A DNA stretch of 55,806 nt from Bacteroides sp. (GCA_015060705.1 SUXY01000007.1:1-55806); one strand, 5' to 3'. Positions 31,301 to 39,941 are shown, counted from the first letter of the stretch. The notes: generated by a model from the letters alone, not told the origin. Translations and numbers: made by a program.

Positions 31301-32956
31301 ATGAATGGTATGAAAAAGAAACTCGTTATATTAAGTATAGGAATGTTGCCTTTGTTGGCAGCTCATGCCCAAGAACAAGATACGACACTTGTCCGTACGG
31401 TAGTGGTAGAAAATCAGTACAACCCGACCGTGATGGATGCTTCGAAAATCAATGTTCTTCCCAAGGTGGAAGAACCTACCGTACCGAAGACACACATCGA
31501 TTATGCCACTTCCCTTCGTCCGGTATCTGCCTGGAATTACCAAGCCATGCAACCGATTGTGAAGGATTGGAAAGCAGATGCCGCTTATCGTGGATATTTT
31601 TGTGCCGGATATGGTAATAATGGAAATGTAGATGCCCGGTTGGGATATTTGTGGGATATCTCGAAGAAGGATAGACTGAATGTGGCAGCTTCATTGGATG
31701 GTTGGAATGGAGATTTGACCGATTGGAATGAGGAGGATTGGACATCTCGTTTGTACAATACCCGTATTGGACTAGATTATAAACATGCTTTCAAGAAAAC
31801 TGATTTGATGTTGGGTGGCTATTATCGTTCGCAGGTTTTCAATTATATGCCTCCTAAGTATTATGATTATGACAATCTGTCATCAGAAACTTCATACGGA
31901 AGACAGCACCAGACAATGGCGAATGCACATCTCGGATTGGCTTCTACAGATGAGGCGATGCCTATACAATTTTGGGGAGAAATTGGCATGAACTATTTCA
32001 AACAGAAATATCCGACTCGTGTAGTTGAAGGAAATGAAACCAATCTTTACGTGAAGGGAAATGTTTGGAAGGCATTCAATACTCAAGGAGTTGGTGTCGC
32101 TTTCGATTTCAACAATTATTCGTATTCGATGGGTGAAATGGAGGATGCTACTTCGTTGGAATTGAATCCTTACTATAAATATGAAAGCGAGGATTGGCGA
32201 ATCCGTTTGGGAGCCCACGTAGACTGGTGGGGCGGAATGGATGATGGAGTGAACTTCTCTCCGGATGTGAATGTGGAATATGTTTTTTCGGATAGTTATG
32301 TGTTTTATGCAAAGGCTGATGGTGGTAGGGAAAACAAAAGTTTGATGGGACTTACAGACATCACTCCTTATTGGACTTTGTCTCATTCGTATATACAACC
32401 AACCTATGTCTCATTGGATGCTGCTTTGGGTTTGAAGGCTTCTCCTGCCAATGGCTGGTGGTTTAATTTGAGTGGAGGTTATCAGATTCGTGAGGATGAT
32501 TTGTTCTGGATACTTGGGAATGCAGGTAGTTCGTATGTTTCATTCTTCCAAGGAAAGTCAAACGTGTTTTATGGAAACGCAGAATTGAAGTATGATTACA
32601 AGGATTTATTCGATTTGGCATTGCAGGCAACCTATTATAATTGGGATTCAAAATCATCGGATGAATACGAACAAAAATGGGTGTTGGCTTTGAAACCTGA
32701 GTTGGAAATCAATGCCGAAGTTGGTTTTAAACCGATGCAAGGCTTGAGGGTGAAGGCTGGGTATGAATATGTAAAGAGATGCGAAGATGTATACGACCCT
32801 ATCAGCAATCTCTATGCCGGAGCTGACTATGCTTTGTTGAAGAACCTAAGTATATTTGCTCAAGTAAACAATCTCTTGAATAAAGAATATGTAAGATACG
32901 ATGCCTACCCAGCTCAGAAATTGAACTTCTTGGCAGGCCTTTCGCTTCAATTCTAA
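31301..32956 (+). CDS. Outer-membrane beta-barrel protein, TonB-receptor-like without a plug
   Basis: A 551-residue outer-membrane protein with a signal peptide ending near 'AAHAQEQ'. A second ATG at 31310 (MKKKLVILSIG) is an equally good start. A short N-terminal segment ('TVVVENQYNPTVMDASKINVL' region, then 'PKVEEPTVPK') precedes long aromatic beta-strand repeats. The protein ends in 'NLLNKEYVRYDAYPAQKLNF' and a terminal F, the usual Omp85-recognised end. It is shorter than full TonB receptors and lacks a plug domain, so it may be a structural or partner barrel for the TPR protein encoded 3 nt upstream. Its strands resemble the C-terminal barrel of TonB-dependent receptors. Confidence 0.82.
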   Translation: MNGMKKKLVILSIGMLPLLAAHAQEQDTTLVRTVVVENQYNPTVMDASKINVLPKVEEPTVPKTHIDYATSLRPVSAWNYQAMQPIVKDWKADAAYRGYFCAGYGNNGNVDARLGYLWDISKKDRLNVAASLDGWNGDLTDWNEEDWTSRLYNTRIGLDYKHAFKKTDLMLGGYYRSQVFNYMPPKYYDYDNLSSETSYGRQHQTMANAHLGLASTDEAMPIQFWGEIGMNYFKQKYPTRVVEGNETNLYVKGNVWKAFNTQGVGVAFDFNNYSYSMGEMEDATSLELNPYYKYESEDWRIRLGAHVDWWGGMDDGVNFSPDVNVEYVFSDSYVFYAKADGGRENKSLMGLTDITPYWTLSHSYIQPTYVSLDAALGLKASPANGWWFNLSGGYQIREDDLFWILGNAGSSYVSFFQGKSNVFYGNAELKYDYKDLFDLALQATYYNWDSKSSDEYEQKWVLALKPELEINAEVGFKPMQGLRVKAGYEYVKRCEDVYDPISNLYAGADYALLKNLSIFAQVNNLLNKEYVRYDAYPAQKLNFLAGLSLQF

Positions 32957-32988
32957 GGTAAAACGGCCTCGATTTAAGCAATTTTAAG

Positions 32989-33039
32989 AAAAAAAGCAGA
33001 AACATACCTTATTATATAGGTGTGATTCTGCTTTTTTTT
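32989..33039 (+). terminator. Intrinsic terminator after the TPR-barrel genes
   Basis: AAAAAGCAGAA pairs with TTCTGCTTTTT, and inner arms ATACCT / AGGTGT pair partly; a run of eight T follows. It lies directly upstream of the topA promoter box. Confidence 0.8.
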
Positions 33040-33040
33040 C

Positions 33041-33048
33041 TACTTTTG
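33041..33048 (+). promoter_or_regulatory. -7 promoter box (TACTTTTG) for topA-aroK-argB
   Basis: TACTTTTG fits TAnnTTTG and lies 19 nt before the ATG at 33068, so the leader is very short. Confidence 0.6.
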
Positions 33049-33067
33049 CCCCCAAATTAATTTGAAC

Positions 33068-35410
33068 ATGCAGAAGAACCTTGTGATAGTAGAGTCTCCT
33101 GCCAAGGCTAAAACCATTGAAAAGTTCTTGGGGGATGATTATAAAGTCCTTTCCAGTTACGGACATATCCGCGACTTGAAGAAAAAGGAGTTTAGTATTG
33201 ATGTAGCGAATGGCTACCAACCTACTTACGAAATACCGGAAGACAAAAAGAAGTTGGTCAAGGAATTGAAGTCCGAAGCCAAGAAAGCAGATATGGTTTG
33301 GCTCGCATCCGATGAGGACCGCGAGGGAGAAGCTATTTCCTGGCATTTGTTCGAAGTGCTGGGATTGGATCCGAAGAAAACCAAGCGTATCGTATTCCAC
33401 GAAATTACTAAGTCGGCTATCCTGAAAGCGATAGAAAATCCACGTGACATTGATGTAAATTTGGTGAATGCACAGCAGGCGCGTCGTGTACTCGACCGTA
33501 TTGTAGGCTTTGAACTTTCGCCGGTATTGTGGCGTAAAGTGAAACCGGCCTTGTCGGCTGGACGTGTACAATCGGTAGCGGTCCGCTTGATTGTGGAACG
33601 TGAACGCGAAGTGAATGCGTTTGTGAGCGAATCGTGGTACAGAGTAATAGCTGTCTTCGAAGTACCGGAAGAAAACGACGAAAAGGTAGAAGTAAGAGCC
33701 GAATTGGGTCGTCGTTTCAAAACCAAGGAAGAAGCACATGCTTTCTTGGAAACATGCAAGGATGCTAAGTATAAGATTATAGACATTGTGACTCGTCCGT
33801 CGAAGAAATCGCCGGCGCCTCCGTTTACTACCTCTACCTTGCAGCAGGAAGCGGCTCGCAAATTGGGCTTCTCCGTTTCGCAAACCATGGTGGTGGCTCA
33901 GCGCTTGTATGAAAGCGGACAAATCACTTACATGCGTACCGACTCTGTCAACCTCTCGGATTTGGCATTGGCTACCAGCCGTCAGACTATTACCGAATTG
34001 ATGGGCGAGAATTATGTCAAGACCCGTCAGTTTGCGACCAAGAGCAAGGGCGCACAGGAAGCGCACGAAGCTATCCGTCCGACTTACATGTCGAACGAAA
34101 CCATCAGTGGTACGGCTCAGGAACAGAAGTTGTATGAACTGATCTGGAAGCGTACTATTGCATCCCAAATGGCGGATGCCGAATTGGAAAAGACCACCGC
34201 AACGATTGCTATCAGCAATAGTGATGAAGTCTTTGTGGCTACCGGTGAAGTCATTACTTTCGACGGTTTCTTGCGTGTTTATAAGGAATCGTACGACGAT
34301 GAAAACGAACAGGAAGACGAAAGCCGTTTGTTGCCTCCATTGACCGTAGGTCAAGTATTGGAAAGAACGGTGGTTTCGGCCACTCAACGCTTCAGCTTGT
34401 GTCCTCCTCGCTATACAGAAGCCAGCTTGGTTCGTAAGTTGGAAGAACTGGGCATCGGTCGTCCGTCTACGTATGCACCGACCATTTCCACCGTTCAGCA
34501 AAGAGGTTATGTGGAAAAGGGCAACAAGGAAGGTGTGAAGCGCGAATACGACGTGTTGACCTTGAAAGGAAACAAGATTGCCGAAACTACCAAGAGTGAA
34601 ATGACTGGCAATGAAAAAGCCAAGTTGCTTCCTACCGATGTGGGTATTGTAGTCAACGATTTCTTGATGGAATACTTCCCGGGCATCATGGATTACAACT
34701 TTACCGCCAGTGTAGAAAAGGAATTCGACGAAGTAGCCGATGGCGAAAAGGAATGGACCGGTATGATGGATGTCTTCTATCAGGAGTTCCATCCGTTGGT
34801 AGACAAGACCATGAATACCAAGACCGAACACAAGGTAGGCGAACGCATCCTCGGTACAGAACCGGTTAGCGGAAAGCCTGTTTCGGTAAAGATTGGCCGT
34901 TATGGTCCAATTATCCAGATAGGTTCGGTAGAAGACGAAGAAAAGCCGAAGTTTGCTCAGTTGCCGAAGGGCATGGCCTTGGAAACCATCACTTTGGAAG
35001 AAGCGTTGGAATGCTTCAAGTTGCCTCGTGATTTGGGTGAATTCGAAGAAAAGAAGGTGTCGGTAGGGGTTGGCCGCTTCGGTCCTTACGTCCGTCACAA
35101 CAATGTGTTTGTTTCGATTCCGAAGGGAACCGATCCGATGAGCGTTTCTTTGGAGGATGCCATTGCCTTGATTTTGGCAAAGCGTGAAGCGGCTGAAAAC
35201 AAGGTGATCAAGACATTCGAAGCAGAACCTGGATTGCAGATTCTGAATGGTCGCTACGGTCCTTACATTGCTTACGAAAAGAAGAACTATAAGATTCCTG
35301 AAAATGTAGAGCCGAAGGATTTGAATCTGGAAGCTTGCTTCAAGGTCATCGAATTGCAGAAAGCGAAGGGAGAAACCAAGAAACCACGCTATAGTAGCAA
35401 GAAAAAATGA
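33068..35410 (+). CDS. topA: DNA topoisomerase I
   Basis: A 780-residue type IA topoisomerase that relaxes negative supercoils. It starts at the ATG at 33068 (MQKNLVIVESPAKAKTI); a TTG two codons earlier is unlikely. The TOPRIM domain has 'IVESPAKAKTIEKFLG' and 'WLASDEDREGEAISWHL'. The catalytic tyrosine is Y288 in 'QITYMRTDSVNLS'. The C-terminus carries three repeats of the type 'GRYGPIIQIG', 'GRFGPYVRHN' and 'GRYGPYIAYE' in place of the zinc fingers of the E. coli enzyme, as usual in Bacteroidota. Its TGA overlaps the aroK start as ATGA. Confidence 0.96.
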   Translation: MQKNLVIVESPAKAKTIEKFLGDDYKVLSSYGHIRDLKKKEFSIDVANGYQPTYEIPEDKKKLVKELKSEAKKADMVWLASDEDREGEAISWHLFEVLGLDPKKTKRIVFHEITKSAILKAIENPRDIDVNLVNAQQARRVLDRIVGFELSPVLWRKVKPALSAGRVQSVAVRLIVEREREVNAFVSESWYRVIAVFEVPEENDEKVEVRAELGRRFKTKEEAHAFLETCKDAKYKIIDIVTRPSKKSPAPPFTTSTLQQEAARKLGFSVSQTMVVAQRLYESGQITYMRTDSVNLSDLALATSRQTITELMGENYVKTRQFATKSKGAQEAHEAIRPTYMSNETISGTAQEQKLYELIWKRTIASQMADAELEKTTATIAISNSDEVFVATGEVITFDGFLRVYKESYDDENEQEDESRLLPPLTVGQVLERTVVSATQRFSLCPPRYTEASLVRKLEELGIGRPSTYAPTISTVQQRGYVEKGNKEGVKREYDVLTLKGNKIAETTKSEMTGNEKAKLLPTDVGIVVNDFLMEYFPGIMDYNFTASVEKEFDEVADGEKEWTGMMDVFYQEFHPLVDKTMNTKTEHKVGERILGTEPVSGKPVSVKIGRYGPIIQIGSVEDEEKPKFAQLPKGMALETITLEEALECFKLPRDLGEFEEKKVSVGVGRFGPYVRHNNVFVSIPKGTDPMSVSLEDAIALILAKREAAENKVIKTFEAEPGLQILNGRYGPYIAYEKKNYKIPENVEPKDLNLEACFKVIELQKAKGETKKPRYSSKKK

Positions 35411-35934
35411 TACGTATCTTTCTACTCGGATATATGGGTGCGGGGAAAACGACGCTTGGAAAGGCGTTTTCCCGTGCCATGAGGCTGACCTTTGTCGACT
35501 TGGATTGGTATATCGAGGAGCGATACCACAAGACCGTCCGTCAGATCTTTGACGAACGGGGTGAAGACGGATTCCGCGAACTGGAAAAACGGATGTTGCA
35601 TGAGGTGGGTGATTTTGAGGATGTGGTCATTTCGGTAGGAGGGGGAACCCCTTGCTTCTTCGACAACATGGACTACATGAACCAAATGGGCGAAACCATC
35701 TTCCTGGATGCAGGTGTCAAAGTATTGTTCCGCCGGTTGAAGGTAGCCAAGCAACAACGCCCTTTGTTGGCCGAAAAGACCGATGAAGAGCTCATGACAT
35801 TCATTGTGGAAGCCCTTCAGAAACGATTGCCTTTCTATACGAAGGCCAAGCATGTGTTCAATGGCGAACAATTGGAAGACCGTCATCAGATACAGCAATC
35901 GGTAGAACGATTAAAAGAATTGTTGAATTTATGA
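35407..35934 (+). CDS. aroK: Shikimate kinase
   Basis: A 175-residue shikimate kinase, phosphorylating shikimate at the 3-hydroxyl in aromatic amino-acid synthesis. Walker A is 'GYMGAGKTTLG' (about 8-18). The shikimate-binding acidic segment is 'FVDLDWYIEERY'. 'FRELEKRML' and 'VISVGGGTPCF' are conserved, and the lid region has 'QQRPLLAEKTDEEL'. It overlaps the topA stop by four bases and its own stop overlaps argB by four, so the three genes are translationally coupled. Confidence 0.95.
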   Translation: MIRIFLLGYMGAGKTTLGKAFSRAMRLTFVDLDWYIEERYHKTVRQIFDERGEDGFRELEKRMLHEVGDFEDVVISVGGGTPCFFDNMDYMNQMGETIFLDAGVKVLFRRLKVAKQQRPLLAEKTDEELMTFIVEALQKRLPFYTKAKHVFNGEQLEDRHQIQQSVERLKELLNL

Positions 35935-36707
35935 AGAAAGAAAAATTGACCGTCATCAAAGTCGGTGGCAAGATTGTAGAGGAAGAGGCAACGCTGAACC
36001 AGTTGTTGCAGGATTTCTCGGCTATCGAAGGATATAAGGTGTTGGTACACGGTGGTGGCCGTTCGGCTACCAAGCTGGCATCGCAATTGGGCATTGAAAG
36101 CAAGATGGTGAACGGACGCCGGATTACCGATGCCGAAACGTTGAAGGTGGTAACCATGGTCTATGGTGGTTTGGTGAACAAGAACATCGTGGCCGGTTTG
36201 CAGGCCAAAGGTGTGAATGCCATGGGTTTGACAGGAGCCGATATGAACGTCATCCGTTCGGTAAAGCGTCCGGTGAAAGACGTGGATTACGGCTTTGTAG
36301 GCGATGTGGAAAAGGTGAATGCCGAATTGTTGGGTAGTCTTATCCGTCAAGGTGTAGTGCCTGTGATGGCTCCGTTGACTCACGACGGACAGGGCAGTAT
36401 GCTCAATACCAATGCCGATACCATCGCCGGAGAAACCGCTAAGGCATTGGCCGAATTGTTCGATGTCACTTTGGTGTTCTGCTTCGAGAAAAGGGGTGTG
36501 CTCAGCGATGAGAACGATGACGATAGTGTCATTCCGGTCATTACCCCTGAACTCTTCCAGGAATATGTGGAAGAGGGTATCATCCAGGGTGGCATGATTC
36601 CAAAGCTCGAGAATTCCTTCTCGGCTATCGATGCCGGTGTATCACAGGTTGTGATTACGTTGGCTTCGGCTATCCATCAACAAGGTGGAACGGTCATTAA
36701 GAAATGA
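35931..36707 (+). CDS. argB: Acetylglutamate kinase
   Basis: A 258-residue amino-acid kinase that phosphorylates N-acetylglutamate in arginine synthesis. Motifs are 'VIKVGGKIVEE', 'VLVHGGGRSATKLASQLG', 'MGLTGADMNVI', 'NTNADTIAGETAKALA' and 'GGMIPKLENSF'. Its length matches the short bacterial form; the N-terminal helix linked to arginine inhibition in some species is absent, so strong feedback control is less likely (inference). It starts with an ATGA overlap to aroK and ends the operon. In several Bacteroides genomes I recall speA lying between aroK and argB; it is absent here. Confidence 0.95.
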   Translation: MKKEKLTVIKVGGKIVEEEATLNQLLQDFSAIEGYKVLVHGGGRSATKLASQLGIESKMVNGRRITDAETLKVVTMVYGGLVNKNIVAGLQAKGVNAMGLTGADMNVIRSVKRPVKDVDYGFVGDVEKVNAELLGSLIRQGVVPVMAPLTHDGQGSMLNTNADTIAGETAKALAELFDVTLVFCFEKRGVLSDENDDDSVIPVITPELFQEYVEEGIIQGGMIPKLENSFSAIDAGVSQVVITLASAIHQQGGTVIKK

Positions 36708-36710
36708 AAA

Positions 36711-36857
36711 TTGTAACATTGTAACATTGTAACACGGCGTGTATTTTTCCCGTGTACCTATATAGTATATAAATATACAATAATTATTATATTATATTAC
36801 TATTAGGTGATTGACCCCTTCGGAGAGGCCTTAATGTTACAATGTTACATTTGTTAC
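36711..36857. repeat. AT-rich non-coding patch flanked by inverted TTGTAACA repeats
   Basis: Three tandem copies of TTGTAACA (36711-36734) and, inverted, TGTTACAA-TGTTACAT-TTGTTAC (36835-36857) bracket about 100 bp. That stretch contains a very AT-rich tract (36760-36804). A TACTTTTG -7 box overlaps its right end (36855-36862) on the plus strand, but no plus-strand gene follows. I found no coding sequence in 36708-36913. Confidence 0.6.
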
Positions 36858-36913
36858 TTTTGCGCGAAATCGGCCCTACAGATAGCTGTGGATGGGGTAG
36901 GTGTAACAACCCC

Positions 36914-37618
36914 TCAAAAATTAGTGCGAAAATTCCTCAACTCTGCCCTCAATTTGTGTGCTTTTCCCTCCGTAAGTCCGTCCAGAATCTCCCAAAACTT
37001 CGGTCCATGGTTCATTTCTCGCGTGTGAGTGAGTTCATGAAGCAAAACATAATCCATGAGGTGTGGTGGAAGCAACATCAGATAACAGGACAAATTGATG
37101 CTTCCAATTGCCGAACAACTCCCCCAACGGCTCTTGCTTCCCGTGATTTTCACCCGTTTGTACTTAAAATCGTAACGATTGGCCAATTCTTCCAACAAAG
37201 GTGGAAGATAGTTTTGCGCCCGTTTCTTCAGCGCACGGACGATGGCGTTACGCAATAAACCCTGTACGTCTTTCTGCGAAAGATCTATATCGGGTGGGCA
37301 ACAAATCGTAACGTCTTCTTCGGTAGCACGTAGGGTGAATCGGGAGAAACGTCCTTGCTCCAAATGCAATCGGAAGCAGGGCGCATCGATGCGGAAGTTC
37401 AAGTCCAGGGGTTGGGGAGCAGCTTTCTCCCATTTCTCCAACAGGCGGGACCGGTATTCTTCCACGACCGACAGGATTTTCGACGTTTGGCAATAAGGAG
37501 GAACCGTCACATGCAAGCCATCGGCTTTGGTGCGCATGCTGATGTTCCGTGCCGTGATGCGGGTACGGATAATGATTTGTCCGAAGTCGGTATCCGGGAT
37601 GACTCTTTTGGTCGCCAT
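36914..37618 (-). CDS. YgjP-like (M48/DUF45) metallopeptidase
   Basis: A 234-residue protein from the ATG at 37618 (MATKRVIPDTDFGQIII); an upstream start would overlap the neighbour's stop. The zinc site is 'LLHELTHTREMNHGPKFW' (HExxH with a third histidine downstream), with 'KSRWGSCSAIGSINLS' just before it. These are the hallmarks of YgjP/WLM-type peptidases, found widely in bacteria and of largely unknown function. It follows the small membrane protein gene at 37626-38033 by 7 nt and is probably cotranscribed with it. Confidence 0.87.
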   Translation of the reverse strand: MATKRVIPDTDFGQIIIRTRITARNISMRTKADGLHVTVPPYCQTSKILSVVEEYRSRLLEKWEKAAPQPLDLNFRIDAPCFRLHLEQGRFSRFTLRATEEDVTICCPPDIDLSQKDVQGLLRNAIVRALKKRAQNYLPPLLEELANRYDFKYKRVKITGSKSRWGSCSAIGSINLSCYLMLLPPHLMDYVLLHELTHTREMNHGPKFWEILDGLTEGKAHKLRAELRNFRTNF

Positions 37619-37625
37619 GATCGTA

Positions 37626-38033
37626 TCAGCGTGCAGGAGTTTCTTCAAAAACCACCTCATCATTGGTTTTCTTGACGATGACCTTGCTGCCTTCCTTGCT
37701 CAAGTTGAACGGAGTGGTGGCATCCGTTTCATTGTCCACGATCATCAGCACATGTTCTTCGGCAAAACGGTCGATGTCCAGTGCCACGAGTGTATCGGGC
37801 AGGATGCCGTTCATCAGCAAACTATCGTTCATATAAATGCTGAGGTTCTTGCCGGACCAATCGGATGTCAGTTCGATGTGATATTGTCCTTCGTAGGTCT
37901 TTTTCTTTTCGGCATCGCGCTTGAGGGTAAACGACAAATAAAGGAAAATGGCCGTGATTGCCAATACGGCAAAGAACAATACGGCATTGAAAACCATGAA
38001 ATTCTTATGCGGGTTACTTCTTTTTCTACTCAT
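37626..38033 (-). CDS. Hypothetical small membrane-anchored protein
   Basis: A 135-residue protein I do not recognise. A basic N-terminus (MSRKRSNPHKNF) is followed by one TM helix (about 12-34). An extracytoplasmic beta-rich domain follows, with 'YHIELTSDWSGKNLSIYMND', 'LPDTLVALDID' and 'VLMIVDNETD'. By the positive-inside rule the C-terminal domain should be periplasmic. It has its own -7 box (38051-38058) and is linked to the YgjP-like gene, so a joint role is possible but unproven. Confidence 0.7.
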   Translation of the reverse strand: MSRKRSNPHKNFMVFNAVLFFAVLAITAIFLYLSFTLKRDAEKKKTYEGQYHIELTSDWSGKNLSIYMNDSLLMNGILPDTLVALDIDRFAEEHVLMIVDNETDATTPFNLSKEGSKVIVKKTNDEVVFEETPAR

Positions 38034-38050
38034 AATCTGATAAGTTTCTG

Positions 38051-38058
38051 CAAAACTA
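38051..38058 (-). promoter_or_regulatory. -7 promoter box (TAGTTTTG) for the minus-strand pair
   Basis: TAGTTTTG on the minus strand fits TAnnTTTG, 17 nt before the ATG at 38033. It is back-to-back with the rimP promoter. Confidence 0.5.
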
Positions 38059-38078
38059 TAAAAAAAACAGGGAAAATA

Positions 38079-38109
38079 TTGTGGCTCTGAGGGATAATTT
38101 GTACATTTG
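38079..38109 (+). promoter_or_regulatory. rimP-nusA-infB promoter (-33 TTG, -7 TACATTTG)
   Basis: TTG at 38079-38081 and TACATTTG at 38102-38109 are 20 nt apart, fitting the Bacteroidota consensus. The start would lie about 50-60 nt before rimP, leaving room for the leader hairpin. Confidence 0.65.
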
Positions 38110-38130
38110 CACCGAAATGGATGAATGGTG

Positions 38131-38154
38131 GGGCTTGATTAAAGCCCTTTTTTT
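38131..38154 (+). terminator. Terminator-like hairpin in the rimP leader (possible attenuator)
   Basis: GGGCTT-GATTA-AAGCCC followed by seven T lies between the promoter and the rimP ATG at 38173. No plus-strand gene ends upstream, so it can act only on transcripts of this operon. That placement suggests attenuation, possibly by NusA encoded downstream. Confidence 0.65.
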
Positions 38155-38172
38155 ATTCTTAATAGTTTATAA

Positions 38173-38640
38173 ATGATAGATAGAAACGTTGTAAGCGGGA
38201 TTGTAAACGAATGGCTGGAAGATAAGGACTATTTTCTGGTGGATGTTACTGTAAGCCCGGATGACAAGATTGTAGTGGAAATCGACCATGCAGAAGGTGT
38301 ATGGATTGACGATTGTGTGGAACTCAGCCGATTCATTGAATCGAAACTCGACCGTGAAGAAGAGGATTATGAGCTGGAAGTCGGTTCGGCCGGCATCGGA
38401 CAACCGTTCAAGGTGCTGCAGCAATACCTGATTCACATTGGCAAGGAAGTGGAAGTGCTGACCAGAGACGGTAAGAAGCTGGAAGGAGTGCTGAAAGATG
38501 CCAATGAAGAAAATTTTACTGTAACGATCCAAAAGAAGGTGAAGCCGGAAGGTGCCAAGCGTCCTAAATTGGTGGATGAAGACGTAACCTATACTTATAA
38601 TGATATAAAATATACTAAATACTTAATTAGTTTCAAATAA
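38173..38640 (+). CDS. rimP: Ribosome maturation factor RimP
   Basis: A 155-residue protein needed for 30S subunit maturation. It has the N-terminal alpha/beta domain ('VVEIDHAEGVWIDDCVELSRF', 'YELEVGSAGIGQPF') and the C-terminal SH3-like domain ('GKKLEGVLKDANEENFTVT'). The usual 'SPGLDRPL' motif reads 'SAGIGQPF' here. It is the first gene of the conserved rimP-nusA-infB operon, 2 nt before nusA. Confidence 0.92.
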   Translation: MIDRNVVSGIVNEWLEDKDYFLVDVTVSPDDKIVVEIDHAEGVWIDDCVELSRFIESKLDREEEDYELEVGSAGIGQPFKVLQQYLIHIGKEVEVLTRDGKKLEGVLKDANEENFTVTIQKKVKPEGAKRPKLVDEDVTYTYNDIKYTKYLISFK

Positions 38641-38642
38641 TT

Positions 38643-39902
38643 ATGGCCAAGAAAGAAGAAACAATCAGTTTGATTGATACGTTTTCGGAATTTAAGGAAA
38701 CAAAGAACATCGACCGCACTACCATGGTGAGTGTGCTCGAAGAATCGTTTCGTAGCGTGATTGCGAAAATGTTTGGCACCGATGAGAATTACGACGTGAT
38801 TGTAAACCCTGACAAGGGCGATTTCGAAATCTATCGTAACCGTGTGGTGGTAGAAGATGATGAGTTGGAAAACGATAACAGAGAGATTTCGTTGACGGAA
38901 GCACGCAAGATCGATGCGTCGTACGAAGTAGGCGAAGAAGTGACTGATGAAGTGATTTTTGCCAAGTTCGGTCGTCGTGCCATCTTGAATCTGCGCCAGA
39001 CATTGGCTTCCAAGATTCTGGAATTGGAAAAGGATAGCCTTTACAACAAGTACATCGACAAGGTAGGTACCATCATTGCTGCCGAAGTTTATCAGATCTG
39101 GAAGAAGGAAATCCTGTTGCTCGACGATGAAGGCAATGAATTGTTGCTCCCGAAGACCGAACAGATTCCGAGCGATTTCTACCGCAAGGGTGAAACCGTA
39201 CGTGCCGTAGTGGCTCGTGTAGACAACCGCAACAACAATCCGAAGATTATTTTGAGCCGTACATCGCCGATGTTCCTCGAACGTTTGTTGGAACAGGAAG
39301 TACCTGAAATCAACGACGGCTTGATCACCATCAAGAAGATTGCACGTATCCCGGGTGAAAGAGCGAAGATTGCCGTAGAAAGCTACGACGACCGTATCGA
39401 TCCGGTAGGTGCATGTGTCGGTGTGAAGGGTAGCCGTATCCACGGTATCGTTCGCGAACTCCGCAATGAAAACATCGACGTAATCAACTATACATCGAAC
39501 ATCCAGCTCTTCATCCAGCGTGCGTTGAGCCCTGCAAAGGTTTCAAGCATCGTGATGCACGAAGAAGACAAGAAGGTCGAAGTATACTTGAAGCCGGAAG
39601 AAGTTTCATTGGCCATCGGTAAGGGTGGTATGAATATCAAGTTGGCTAGTATGTTGACTGAATACACCATCGATGTATACCGCGAATTGGATGAAAATGT
39701 AGACGATGAAGACATCTATTTGGATGAGTTTAAGGATGAAATTGATGAGTGGGTCATCAATGCTATTAAGAGTATCGGACTCGATACAGCAAAGGCCGTG
39801 CTGAATGCACCGCGTGAAATGCTGATTGAAAAGGCCGACTTGGAAGAAGACACCGTAGACGAGGTGTTGGATATTTTAAGCGCTGAGTTTGAAGAAGAGT
39901 AA
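38643..39902 (+). CDS. nusA: Transcription termination/antitermination factor NusA
   Basis: A 419-residue NusA. The N-terminal RNA-polymerase-binding domain (about 1-130) is followed by an S1 domain (about 135-200, 'GTIIAAEVYQIWKKEI', 'GETVRAVVARVDNRN'). Two KH domains (about 205-350) carry 'RIPGERAKIAVESYD', 'GACVGVKGSRIHGIV' and 'LAIGKGGMNIKLASML'. An acidic C-terminus of about 65 residues ends it. The E. coli AR1-AR2 domains are absent; the length is normal for Bacteroidota. It is part of the rimP-nusA-infB operon and a candidate for control of the leader hairpin at 38131. Confidence 0.95.
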   Translation: MAKKEETISLIDTFSEFKETKNIDRTTMVSVLEESFRSVIAKMFGTDENYDVIVNPDKGDFEIYRNRVVVEDDELENDNREISLTEARKIDASYEVGEEVTDEVIFAKFGRRAILNLRQTLASKILELEKDSLYNKYIDKVGTIIAAEVYQIWKKEILLLDDEGNELLLPKTEQIPSDFYRKGETVRAVVARVDNRNNNPKIILSRTSPMFLERLLEQEVPEINDGLITIKKIARIPGERAKIAVESYDDRIDPVGACVGVKGSRIHGIVRELRNENIDVINYTSNIQLFIQRALSPAKVSSIVMHEEDKKVEVYLKPEEVSLAIGKGGMNIKLASMLTEYTIDVYRELDENVDDEDIYLDEFKDEIDEWVINAIKSIGLDTAKAVLNAPREMLIEKADLEEDTVDEVLDILSAEFEEE

Positions 39903-39941
39903 TCTCGACTGAAGCTCAGATTTAATCATTAAAAGACGAAT

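Noticed and set aside
32984..35098. A 704-codon open frame on the minus strand
   Set aside because: It lies wholly opposite topA, whose motifs and catalytic tyrosine are clear. The minus-strand product is low-complexity and has no recognisable domain; it is a codon-bias shadow.
36807..37028. A 73-codon plus-strand open frame
   Set aside because: It overlaps the inverted-repeat patch and runs into the 3' end of the YgjP-like gene on the other strand; no protein signature.
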